Source: Leptolyngbyaceae cyanobacterium (GTDB lineage: Bacteria > Cyanobacteriota > Cyanobacteriia > Cyanobacteriales > Aerosakkonemataceae). From it: a stretch of 64,000 nt of DNA. The notes under the pieces were generated by a model, which saw nothing but the letters and a program-made list of their open reading frames with translations, was not told where the DNA came from and did no database searches. The stretch covers positions 62,001-126,000 of the forward strand of contig DATNQN010000021.1 of assembly GCA_036703985.1 (NCBI GenBank), written 5' to 3'. This document shows, piece by piece, positions 41,353 through 51,230 of this stretch; positions within the stretch are counted from its first letter, which is position 1, and the number at the start of each line of letters is the position of its first letter. The position numbers and the translations under genes are program-made.

Positions 41353-41829
41353 ATGTCTGAAAACTCCATCGAAAACATTTACAACTTCCTAAAAATATCA
41401 GAAAAAGTAGCAACCGCCGGACAACCGACGGAATCACAGTTAGCAGCCATCAAACAAGCTGGCTATCAAATTGTGATTAATTTAGCTTTACCGGAATCTC
41501 CCAAGGCGTTGCCAAACGAAAGTGCGATCGTCCAAAATTTAGGAATGGAATACATTCATATTCCGGTACTTTGGGAAAACCCTACCCTTGAGAATATCAA
41601 ACAATTTTTCAGCGTGATGCAAGCAAATAGCAATCAGCAGGTGTTCGTTCACTGCGCTGCTAACATGAGAGTTTCCGCATTTATGTATTTATACAGATTG
41701 CTTTGCGAAAAAGTAGATGAAGAAATTGCTCAAATCGATTTACATCGCATCTGGTTTCCTAATGAAAAATGGCAAGACTTTATTCAGGAAGTGATTACTT
41801 TCAACGAATCCCACAATAAGTTAACTTAA
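41353..41829 (+). CDS. PTP-like (DSP/DUF442-type) phosphatase homologue
   Basis: A 158-residue protein similar to the phosphatase-like group with ISEKVATAGQPTESQLAAI at the N-terminus and an active-site-like loop HCAANMRVSAF. The Cys is followed by Arg at +5 rather than the +6 of canonical HCx5R, so the geometry is non-standard and catalysis is uncertain. Related cyanobacterial proteins with HCAxNxRxS exist, so the loop is a family feature and not a sequencing error. Its stop overlaps the methyltransferase stop on the other strand (4-nt overlap). Confidence 0.7.
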   Translation: MSENSIENIYNFLKISEKVATAGQPTESQLAAIKQAGYQIVINLALPESPKALPNESAIVQNLGMEYIHIPVLWENPTLENIKQFFSVMQANSNQQVFVHCAANMRVSAFMYLYRLLCEKVDEEIAQIDLHRIWFPNEKWQDFIQEVITFNESHNKLT

Positions 41830-42995
41830 ACCAATATCAAATTTGATTCTAACTGCTTATTAACTTCTACTTTCTTCAAAAAATCAAAAATAGTTTGAGC
41901 AATACCCTTTGATGCAAGATACGGAACACCATTACCAACAGTTTTAAACATATTAGTTAATGACATATTAGATGGAAGTACGAAGTTTTTCGGCAAAGAT
42001 TGAATCGCTAGCACTTCCGCCACAGACAACCGGCGCACTTTGTAAGGATGTAAATGTACTTCATTATTTCCATAGCAAGCTGTGGGAGAATATCGCCATC
42101 TGTGGAGACGCTTAAAAGACTTCTTGGCTACATCTCCTTCATCAACAGAAACAAATCTCTTTAGACCTGCTTTTGGTTTAAAATGATGTTCGGCGTTTGG
42201 ATGATTCAGCACATCATTTTTATTAAACCAATACTCAACGGTTAGAGGCAAGGGTATGCGATCGGGATGAGATAATATAGAATTTTCTGCAAAAGAATTA
42301 CTAACAGGCCAATTATAAGTAAAAACTTTATTTAGGGGGTATTTTATATATTTAGACCAAGGAAAAGTTGCTTCCGGTAATATTCCAGACTGACTAATCT
42401 TAATTCCAATATATCTAAGCAAGTTGATTTTAAAACCAATTAAAATAATTCTTTCTCTATCTTGCGGTACACCGTATTCTATTGCATTGATTAAGCGTTC
42501 TACTAAAACATAACCTGATTGGATGAGCTTTCGCTTAAGTTCTTCAAAGAAAAAACGATGTTTTTGAGTTTTCCATAAACCCTTGACATTTTCAAATAAA
42601 AAGAAATCTGGTTGTTGTTGGCAAATCAGTTCAACATAACAAGCTGAAAGTTTACCATTATCTCCTTCTCTCCCTCGATTTTTACCCCCAATTGAAAAAT
42701 CGGGGCAAGGTGGCCCGCCGATAAATCCAACAATATTTGTATTCTTACGGGCATCTTTTATCAAGTATGAAAGTTGTAATGCTTCTTCTCCTTTGGTAAG
42801 GTTAGTTATGTCTATTTCATGATATCCATATTCGGGTGTGGGTAATTTAAGGCATTCTCTAGAATAGCGATATGCTTGCATGAAGGGAGAGTAAATTTCG
42901 TTGACATATACTATATCAAAGCCGTTTAGTTCAAAACCGAGATCGAGGAAGCCTGTACCTGCGAAGAAGGAGAAAATTTTAGGTTTGTTGGTCAT
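41826..42995 (-). CDS. C5-cytosine DNA methyltransferase
   Basis: 389 residues, AdoMet-dependent. Motif I FSFFAGTGFLDLGF, motif IV GGPPCPDFS with the catalytic Cys, motif VI FLFENVKG, motif VIII QDRERIILIG, a variable target-recognition region, then motif IX and a late motif X TVGNGVPYLASKGIA. All main motifs look intact, so it should methylate DNA. ATG 42995 (MTNKPKIF) is chosen because homologues start just before motif I; the open frame runs 20 residues further to 43055. No obvious restriction endonuclease adjoins it, but an unknown ATPase with a nuclease-like tail and a NERD helicase are 1-3 kb away. Confidence 0.9.
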   Translation of the reverse strand: MTNKPKIFSFFAGTGFLDLGFELNGFDIVYVNEIYSPFMQAYRYSRECLKLPTPEYGYHEIDITNLTKGEEALQLSYLIKDARKNTNIVGFIGGPPCPDFSIGGKNRGREGDNGKLSACYVELICQQQPDFFLFENVKGLWKTQKHRFFFEELKRKLIQSGYVLVERLINAIEYGVPQDRERIILIGFKINLLRYIGIKISQSGILPEATFPWSKYIKYPLNKVFTYNWPVSNSFAENSILSHPDRIPLPLTVEYWFNKNDVLNHPNAEHHFKPKAGLKRFVSVDEGDVAKKSFKRLHRWRYSPTACYGNNEVHLHPYKVRRLSVAEVLAIQSLPKNFVLPSNMSLTNMFKTVGNGVPYLASKGIAQTIFDFLKKVEVNKQLESNLILV

Positions 42996-43120
42996 AGTAT
43001 AGTTTTGAAATATGTAGAGTAATTGTAGCTTCAGCTTTAAGTAAAAATACCTCAATTTGCTGTTGAGCCGACTAATTAGTTGGGTATGTATAGAAAAATA
43101 GATAATAAATTCTTAATGCC

Positions 43121-43549
43121 TCAAATTGTCCAATCTTCGATCGCCAACCCTGCCACTTTTCCGAAATCTCGATGATTGCGGGTTAACAGAATCAATCCAC
43201 GAGACAATGCAATTGCCGCAATTCTTGCATCCATCTTTGCCAGTTGAATCTGTTGTGACTTTAATTGCTCAAAAGCTTTAGCTGCACCCGCATCGAATGG
43301 GACGAGAGGCAATACTTTAAAGTCACTGACAAGTCGCGCCATCATCTCATATCCTTTTACTACATCATTGAGGGTGCGATCGCGATTAATGTAGGCGTGA
43401 CAGCCAAGCATTTGTTCGTGAAAGGTGACAATTGATATGGCAAAATCTGATGGCGGGTATTGAGCCATGCGTGTCGCAAGGTTGCTGTAATCCTTCCCAG
43501 CTTGACGTTGAAGAATGCTCAGATGATCTGTATCTAATAAATATTTCAT
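43121..43549 (-). CDS. PIN-domain (VapC-like) toxin
   Basis: 142 residues with the VapC pattern: LLDTDHLSIL at the start (first Asp), SIVTFHEQMLG (Glu), KMDARIAAIALSRGLILLTRNHRDF (the later acidic residues) and LAIEDWTI at the end. The fold cleaves RNA with Mg-bound acidic residues. The start codon overlaps the last codon of the upstream antitoxin gene (ATGA). It follows the methyltransferase on the same strand. Confidence 0.88.
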   Translation of the reverse strand: MKYLLDTDHLSILQRQAGKDYSNLATRMAQYPPSDFAISIVTFHEQMLGCHAYINRDRTLNDVVKGYEMMARLVSDFKVLPLVPFDAGAAKAFEQLKSQQIQLAKMDARIAAIALSRGLILLTRNHRDFGKVAGLAIEDWTI

Positions 43550-43761
43550 AGCTCGTCTTCCGATCCCAGTGCAGACTCATCACCTTGACGAATCGCTCGT
43601 CCGTAAGCCAATACCTCCTCAAAGGCAGGTTCATCTTTGAAAGACCCTGTAATTTGTTGTAGCCAATTTGTCGGTTGAGGATTGGCAACTTGTTTCTGCA
43701 ATTCAGCGATCGCTGCTTCTACTGCTGCCATTCGTTCTTCTAAAGAGGTATTGTTTGCCAT
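43546..43761 (-). CDS. Antitoxin candidate for the PIN toxin
   Basis: A 71-residue product: an N-terminal coiled-coil-like helix (SLEERMAAVEAAIAELQKQV) then FEEVLAYGRAIRQGDES and an acidic C-terminus. I do not see a standard VapB DNA-binding motif; role is inferred from the 4-nt overlap with the PIN gene and size. Confidence 0.65.
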   Translation of the reverse strand: MANNTSLEERMAAVEAAIAELQKQVANPQPTNWLQQITGSFKDEPAFEEVLAYGRAIRQGDESALGSEDEL

Positions 43762-44054
43762 TTGATTTTCTCCTAATTAATTCTGGTTGTCTGAAGTATA
43801 AGGATAACCAAATTCTTTTTCTGTATTTATTTTGCCATTGAACGGTGCAGAAACAATGTGTCTTAATTAAATTCACTGTTAACCAATGTACATATTCGAG
43901 CGCATTTCTGAATAGATAGGTGAAGTGCGATCGCACTTACGCTTTGTCCATGATTCCGCTAAAATATGCTGAGGAGTAAAACAATTAAGGCCATTGAAAA
44001 ACTAGATTGCATTATAGTTATCCTATTAAGATACTTACCTTAGATTAAAAGAAT
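43762..44054. other. Divergent gap between antitoxin and ATPase
   Basis: About 290 bp, AT-rich, with one HIP1 site near 43928. It should hold the promoters of the ATPase and of the antitoxin unit. I see no gene. Confidence 0.35.
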
Positions 44055-45746
44055 ATGCCAAAAAAGCACAACCCAGATCCAAATCAGCTATCCTTGTTTG
44101 ACTTGTCTTTATACAATAAGCTATCTACAGATAAGCCTTCTCCTTTAGATTCAGTGTCAGAATTATCAGATAATTCTGAAAATAACAAAATTCTAGAATT
44201 AAATTCAGTTCCAGAACTACTAAATATTTCTAACGGCGCTGATTATACTGAATTATCCTCATCTTCTGGTTCAGCAAATAAATCGGCGGATACAGAAGCA
44301 TCTCCCAAAGAAAGGCCAAAGCTTTTCGTACCCAGTCGGTTTGATGCCCTTGAGAGACGTGCTAAACACGAATTAAAAGACATTATTGTTCCTGTAGATG
44401 ATGCTTTGGCTCGCGTTAAAGATACCTACAGTGACATTATAGCTGCTGGAAAGGGTGCGTTCTGGGTGCTTAGAGGTTCATCTGGCTCTGGAAAATCCAC
44501 TTTCCTACATACACTTAATTTATTTCTACATGAGGTAGAAATTTTATCAATTCAAGCTGACGAATCAGTACCAGAGACATTAAAATTTTTTAAAAAATCT
44601 AATCTAGAGGATAATTCTAGCTTAAAAAAGCTCCGAATAATTGTGATTGAAAATCGAGAAGCTCTAACAGATTTTTCCGTAGATCAGTTGGAGAAAGATC
44701 TCCATTCTATTAATAGTTTTATTCGCTCGCATTCTGGCGAACGAAGTTTAATTGTCTGGCCATGTAATGCTGACGATTTAGAACAAAGGCTTATTAGCTT
44801 GGCCGAACGTATTGGTGCTGATTCACTGTTAGGTATTGGAGAGCCAAGCTATCGGTTTAAAGGGCCACCAAAAAGCCAGTATCTAGATATTGCAACTCGC
44901 ACTATTAAAACCTTAAATGATAAGGCTTCTTTAGTAGATCTAGGAATTTCGGAAGAGCGTGCTATAACTCTAATTCAGCAAGCGGATACTATTGGTAAGT
45001 ATTTAGGTCTTCTTCGTCAGGAATTGCTTAACAATGAAAAAAATGTAGAAAAGCTTTTTGAGCAGGAAAAGTGCAGAATGTGGACGGTGGTAATAGCAGG
45101 TAATAATCCAAAAGAAGAAGTTACAGCTTTGACTCACGGTGGCTACTCAAATGCAGATATTTCCTGTTTAATGGTTTCAACAAAAGCCAATATAGTACAA
45201 GATCTCAAAAAATATTCAGATAAGGTTGGTATTCTTGGAACAGTGCTAGACGCACAGATTGTTTATCTCCCTATAGCTACAGCACGCGCTATCGTAATCA
45301 AGTATGCCGATCCTGATTTACAGGAAAAAATGAAGCAAGCTGGAATGTTTATCCGCCATGATTCAAAAGCATTAGAACGTCTGATGAGTAGTCAATTAGC
45401 TAAAGCTTTTAAAACAGAACCTAAAGGTTTCGAGCGGAATAACATTCCTAATCTTAGCAGTAAACTTCCTTTTGAAAAACTGCTAGAAATCTCTCAAAAG
45501 AATGATGAACTATTAAACAGAGCTATTGGCGAAGCACTAAAAGCGTGCGGGTTAGCCTCTGCCTATAAAACTGAAGTTGAGCTTCGTGGAATAATAAATA
45601 TTAGGAGTGATTTGCTATGTAAAACTGATTCTGGATTAGTTCGATTAGAGATTATGTGGACGAAATGGGCTAGACGTGCTGATATAGCAAATTATGTACT
45701 CAAAAAACTTCAAAGTTATGGTAAAGCTATTGGTTTGCTTGAATAA
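44055..45746 (+). CDS. P-loop ATPase with nuclease-like C-terminus, unrecognised family
   Basis: A 563-residue protein I cannot assign. Residues 1-90 are polar and low-complexity. A Walker A (RGSSGSGKST) lies near 142 and IIVIENREAL near 200 could be Walker B-like, where Glu sits after hydrophobic residues. The middle is helical. The C-terminal 70 residues (about ELRGIINIRSDLL, then GLVRLEIMWTKWARR) resemble a PD-(D/E)xK arrangement: Asp, then hydrophobic-strand Glu, with K replaced by W-T-K. If real, the enzyme would be an ATP-driven nuclease. It is convergent with the NERD helicase (15-bp gap) and lies 1 kb from a DNA methyltransferase, a context typical of defence genes. Alternatives include a signalling ATPase. 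Confidence 0.6.
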   Translation: MPKKHNPDPNQLSLFDLSLYNKLSTDKPSPLDSVSELSDNSENNKILELNSVPELLNISNGADYTELSSSSGSANKSADTEASPKERPKLFVPSRFDALERRAKHELKDIIVPVDDALARVKDTYSDIIAAGKGAFWVLRGSSGSGKSTFLHTLNLFLHEVEILSIQADESVPETLKFFKKSNLEDNSSLKKLRIIVIENREALTDFSVDQLEKDLHSINSFIRSHSGERSLIVWPCNADDLEQRLISLAERIGADSLLGIGEPSYRFKGPPKSQYLDIATRTIKTLNDKASLVDLGISEERAITLIQQADTIGKYLGLLRQELLNNEKNVEKLFEQEKCRMWTVVIAGNNPKEEVTALTHGGYSNADISCLMVSTKANIVQDLKKYSDKVGILGTVLDAQIVYLPIATARAIVIKYADPDLQEKMKQAGMFIRHDSKALERLMSSQLAKAFKTEPKGFERNNIPNLSSKLPFEKLLEISQKNDELLNRAIGEALKACGLASAYKTEVELRGIINIRSDLLCKTDSGLVRLEIMWTKWARRADIANYVLKKLQSYGKAIGLLE

Positions 45747-45761
45747 GGACATAAAAATCTT

Positions 45762-48494
45762 TCACGAATGCAAACTCCCATCCGCTATCCTCACATCACC
45801 CAACTCAACACCCGCCATATCCGCACCAGTTAAATCAGCACCAGTCAAATCAGCCGCACTCAAATTTGCGCCCACCAATTTAGCACCAAATAAATTCGCA
45901 TCCCGCAAATCAGCATCACTCAAATCAGCGCGACTTAAATCGGCATCGCTCAAATTAGCACCTCGCAAAATCGCACCCATTAACTTGGCTTTTCGCAAAC
46001 TAGCATTACTTAAATCGGCATTACTTAAATCGGAAATTACCAACTTTACACCATCTAATTGAGCTTTTTGCAAATTAGCATTATTCAATTGCGTATCGAT
46101 TAAATTAGCACCGCGCAAATCAGCACCAGCTAACTGAATACCACGTAAATCTGCGCCTTGAAAGTTTCTTGCGCCAGTGGCATATCGCTTAATTAATTCT
46201 CCTGCATCGGTAACGCTAATCTCTCGTTTTGGGCGATGATTGAAGGTAAAAGTGAAAGTATCGCCGCTGGCAATTACTCGACGCATTTCTTCATACATGG
46301 GATATTTGCCAATGCCACTTAATTTTACCCAACCGCGTGACCTGGTTAAAGCGATAAATAGTTGATTGCGTAGTCTGACATTGCTTTCTTCTTTGGCGAT
46401 ATTATCCAAGCCAACTATATAAACCATGTCGGCTTCATTGCCTTTGGCGCGATGGATTCGAGAAACGGTGATGCCTCTTTCACACCAGAATTTGTTGGGG
46501 TCGTGGTTATCTGGATCTGGCTTTAAAATGTTATAGTTTGTCGTACCGGGAATAAAGATGTTAATGCCTTGAGACATTAAAAATTCTGCTACGTGATTTT
46601 CTAGTCTGGTAGCATCAAAAAAGGAACCTAAAACGATTACTAAAATGTCGCGAGTAGGGTTTAGATAATCGTGTTTTAGGTTGTATAAAATGTTTTGTGC
46701 TAAGGCTGTTAATTCTGATTGCCGATCGCAATATGTATCGAACTCTAGAACTGGCTCTGGCCAAAGCTCTGGTATAATATTGCAAGTGCGATCGCATAAA
46801 TGTTTCAGCGTAATCTGTTGACCGCGAGTAAATCGACCCGTCACTTCATAACCGATCGCTTTCCAGTCTTCCGTGCGGGTAATTCCCGATACCATACCCC
46901 CCCGACGCAGCAATCCCATACCAATGCCATAAGCTGCGGTTAAAATAGGGACAGGAGTACGGTAACAGCGATGGATAATTTCCGTTTTTTTGATCCCTTC
47001 CGGATATTGACCAGTTGCCAAATGTGCTAATTCATCACCAAATAACTCACCTGCTGTCGGAACATTTAAACTATCTAAACTTTGCGCTTCATCATAAGCC
47101 CAAATTAATCTTCGCTGTTCTGGATGTTGGGAGTCAACCGGTTGCAAAGCTTGATAAGCCATCCAGTAAAAAGGTTGCTTATCTTCAAATTTAAATTTAT
47201 CGTCAACGATTAAATCCTGACCTTCATCAATTAAAATAGCATCAAATATTTGGGGAATCTTTGCAGATTTTAATAGCAAACTGCATACTTCCGCTAAACC
47301 TTCATTTGGTTGTTTGCTATCAACATCATACGCGGTTAAACGCTGAACACCTGCGGCTTCGCAAATCGTGCTGTAAAGTCCAGGTTGATTTTTTGCACCC
47401 CAAGCGTGTAATACTTTCAATTTTTGCACATCTTCGTCTATGGAGGGAGTAAGATATCCGATTTCGCCACTACTAAACCGTCGCAACCATTTATCTAATT
47501 GCTGAATCATCGGTTCGTATAAGCTGCGGCTGAAAAACACTAAAGCGATATCCCATTCGGGATGTTTTAAGTGCATATGTGCAGCTTTTTGACATAGTAA
47601 TACTGTTTTACCTGAACCTGCAACACCCCGAATTCTTTGCAATCCCGGCGGAATTTGTTTACCGATGTTTTCTTGTTGAATATCGAATTCGGATAAGTTT
47701 TTTCTAACTTTAGCTAAAATGCTAGCACGAGTTTTTTTTGATATTGGATTATTGCTTTCTTCTTCTTTTTCGTAGGGGGTGGTGTTTTCTTGATGGGGTT
47801 TACGAAAAACTGGTGTTCCACTTAATACAGGTAACAGCAATTTCCACTGTTCTTTATTTAGTCTTACTCCTTTGATGACAGGGGTGATTTGTTTGATTTG
47901 ATTGAAGAGGGAGGCACCTAACCCCCCCGACGCCCCTTCGCTGGGAGGGAAGAGGGGAGAATTAGAATCACAAAGGGGATAGGTTAAGCCAAGATTCAGA
48001 TGTTCTTTAAAAAGAATTGGCGGACAACTGGGAAGTCGATCGAACTCTTTTTCTTGCCATTGTTGTGCGGTAATTAATGGTAACGCAACGATCGCTCTTC
48101 CCTTTACTTTACGACGCAGGAGAGGTTCGCGATCGCAATATCCCAACAAAGCAAATAACTGATTCTCCGCTTGTTCGTAAGGATTCCCATCAGAGGTGTA
48201 AAAATTGCGAAATTCCCAGCGATGACCGTTAATACTTACTATTTGGTCGATCGTAATTGATTTAACCTCAATTACAATTAAACCAAGCTCCAAATCGGCA
48301 ATTAAAATATCTGGTTCTTTGCGAATTTTGCCAACTTTAGAAAAAATTGGATATCGCCAATAAGCAAGACACTCCCGATCTGCAAAAGCGTTTTTGACAG
48401 CATCCCAAACCTTACCTTCACCTCGTTGTCCGCTTTTACCCAAAGGTTCGGTTGTGATAAATTTTCGGCTTACATTTGGGCGATCGTCCGCCAT
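45762..48494 (-). CDS. NERD nuclease-UvrD-like helicase-pentapeptide fusion
   Basis: 910 residues from ATG 48494 (MADDRPNV); the longer frame begins with TTG 48572 over a repeat. Residues 20-130 are a NERD domain (GEGKVWDAV, DILIADLELGLIVIEVKS, where D and E-x-K are nuclease-type residues). A superfamily I helicase follows: Walker A GVAGSGKT (about 291), Walker B LIDEGQD (about 423), and C-terminal motifs VSRIHRAKGNEADM and FIALTRSRG (about 711). The final 130 residues (776-906) are pentapeptide repeats (ADLRG, ANLSD, ADLSR), a right-handed beta-helix that can mimic DNA or bind proteins. A repeat-derived, Gly/Ser/Pro-rich loop lies near residue 180. This order is not one I know as a named family. 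Confidence 0.85.
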   Translation of the reverse strand: MADDRPNVSRKFITTEPLGKSGQRGEGKVWDAVKNAFADRECLAYWRYPIFSKVGKIRKEPDILIADLELGLIVIEVKSITIDQIVSINGHRWEFRNFYTSDGNPYEQAENQLFALLGYCDREPLLRRKVKGRAIVALPLITAQQWQEKEFDRLPSCPPILFKEHLNLGLTYPLCDSNSPLFPPSEGASGGLGASLFNQIKQITPVIKGVRLNKEQWKLLLPVLSGTPVFRKPHQENTTPYEKEEESNNPISKKTRASILAKVRKNLSEFDIQQENIGKQIPPGLQRIRGVAGSGKTVLLCQKAAHMHLKHPEWDIALVFFSRSLYEPMIQQLDKWLRRFSSGEIGYLTPSIDEDVQKLKVLHAWGAKNQPGLYSTICEAAGVQRLTAYDVDSKQPNEGLAEVCSLLLKSAKIPQIFDAILIDEGQDLIVDDKFKFEDKQPFYWMAYQALQPVDSQHPEQRRLIWAYDEAQSLDSLNVPTAGELFGDELAHLATGQYPEGIKKTEIIHRCYRTPVPILTAAYGIGMGLLRRGGMVSGITRTEDWKAIGYEVTGRFTRGQQITLKHLCDRTCNIIPELWPEPVLEFDTYCDRQSELTALAQNILYNLKHDYLNPTRDILVIVLGSFFDATRLENHVAEFLMSQGINIFIPGTTNYNILKPDPDNHDPNKFWCERGITVSRIHRAKGNEADMVYIVGLDNIAKEESNVRLRNQLFIALTRSRGWVKLSGIGKYPMYEEMRRVIASGDTFTFTFNHRPKREISVTDAGELIKRYATGARNFQGADLRGIQLAGADLRGANLIDTQLNNANLQKAQLDGVKLVISDLSNADLSNASLRKAKLMGAILRGANLSDADLSRADLSDADLRDANLFGAKLVGANLSAADLTGADLTGADMAGVELGDVRIADGSLHS
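47906..47960. repeat. GC-rich repeat inside helicase gene
   Basis: GGGAGGCACCTAACCCCCCC followed by GACGCCCCTTCGCTGGGAGG reads as a dispersed cyanobacterial repeat yet stays open and encodes PPSEGASGGLGASLF in the NERD-helicase linker. It is much more GC-rich than the flanking coding sequence. Confidence 0.55.
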
Positions 48495-48557
48495 TTCATC
48501 ATTCAATAATGAACTAGAATAATATATCAAATTTAAGTTAAAATCATAACTTTGCAG

Positions 48558-48586
48558 CGGTTTTCTCAGCAAGAAACCGGGTTTCT
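48558..48586. repeat. Half copy of the GAAACCCGG palindrome
   Basis: AAGAAACCGGGTTTCT is preceded by a degenerate left arm (GCGGTTTTCTCAGC). It sits in the leader of the helicase gene and overlaps the rejected TTG start. Confidence 0.6.
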
Positions 48587-48665
48587 ATCCCGTAATTCAT
48601 AAAGGCTGGAATTTGTCGGATCTGTGACGATATGAAGCCTGGGTGCATTCCATACTTTTAGATTA

Positions 48666-48841
48666 CTATAGCGATCCTATTTAAATAATCAACCCCACCC
48701 TAGCCCTCCCCTTAGTAAGGGGAGGGTTGGGAGAGAAAAGAGCGATGGAATTAATTCTTTTGTACGACCCTAGCCCTCCCCTTACCAAGGGGAGGGTTGG
48801 GTGGGGTTTAGTTGTTCGCAATTCATTTAGGATCGCTATAG
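48666..48841. mobile_element. MITE-like element with 14-bp terminal inverted repeats, copy 1
   Basis: A 176-bp element ends in CTATAGCGATCCTA and TAGGATCGCTATAG (perfect 14-bp TIRs). Inside are two CCCTCCCC-...-GGGGAGGG hairpin cores. It carries no transposase, so a transposase in trans is required. The core is duplicated relative to copy 2 at 60998. Its right TIR provides the last codons and stop of the DedA gene. Confidence 0.8.
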
Positions 48842-49452
48842 ATGTTTTTCTGCTTCTGTTTTTGTCTTTTCCTGACTATCCAAACCACAAATGCCACCAC
48901 CAGAATCACGAATACTATTTTAGAAACCGGGCCAAGATATTCATCGACAAGCTCGTATTTGTCTCCCAAAATGTACCCGGCAAAGGTTAAAAAACTCACC
49001 CACAAAGTCGTGCCAACTGTTGAGTAAATTAAAAACGGTACTAAGTGCATTCCGCTGATACCTGCGGGCAGGGAAATCAAAGTCCGAACACCCGGTACTA
49101 AGCGACAAAAAAACACGGCTTTTTCGCCATGTCTGTCAAACCAATTATCTGCTTTTTCAATATCCCTTCTAGATATGGAAATCCACTTTCCGTACTTGTC
49201 TGCTAAGTGCTTCAAGTTTTCCTCGCCTACGAGTTTGCCCACGTAGTACCAAGGTAGCGCCCCCAGCATTGTACCGATTACTCCCGCTAAAATTGCTGGA
49301 ACGAATGCCATTTTTCCCTTAGCGATCGTGAAACCTGCCAACGGCATAATTAGTTCCGAAGGTATGGGCGGAAATAAGTTTTCTAAGAACATTAGTAACC
49401 CAATTCCCACATAGCCGAGGGAAGTCATCGTGTTAGTTATCCATTCCTGCAT
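48823..49452 (-). CDS. DedA-family membrane protein
   Basis: 209 residues with the DedA (SNARE-associated) pattern: ENLFPPIPSELIMPLAG near 25-40, YYVGKLVGEENLKHLADKYGKW, then FFCRLVPGVRTLISLPAG with the R..PG..R motif, and several TM helices. DedA proteins move undecaprenyl phosphate or are linked to membrane homeostasis. The reading frame enters a MITE: the last codons (IYSDPK and TGA) come from its terminal inverted repeat, so the natural C-terminus has been replaced, though the conserved core is intact. Confidence 0.92.
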   Translation of the reverse strand: MQEWITNTMTSLGYVGIGLLMFLENLFPPIPSELIMPLAGFTIAKGKMAFVPAILAGVIGTMLGALPWYYVGKLVGEENLKHLADKYGKWISISRRDIEKADNWFDRHGEKAVFFCRLVPGVRTLISLPAGISGMHLVPFLIYSTVGTTLWVSFLTFAGYILGDKYELVDEYLGPVSKIVFVILVVAFVVWIVRKRQKQKQKNIYSDPK

Positions 49453-49496
49453 AAGTTTCGCGATCGGTAATTGGTAAAGAACTCTCTCAAACGGTT

Positions 49497-49529
49497 AGAA
49501 ACCCGGTTTCTTTAAGAAACCGGGTTTCT
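49497..49529. repeat. Dispersed GAAACCCGG palindrome, copy 3
   Basis: AGAAACCCGGTTTCTT and AAGAAACCGGGTTTCT; 20 bp downstream of the ahcY stop on the minus strand. Confidence 0.85.
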
Positions 49530-49548
49530 ATATTAGCTTACTACTTGC

Positions 49549-51230
<1,682 letters not shown>

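Noticed and set aside
45694-46062. Lys/Ser/Ala-repeat open frame on the plus strand
   Set aside because: It is the shadow of the pentapeptide repeats of the minus-strand helicase fusion; the repetitive look comes from the 15-bp coding periodicity.
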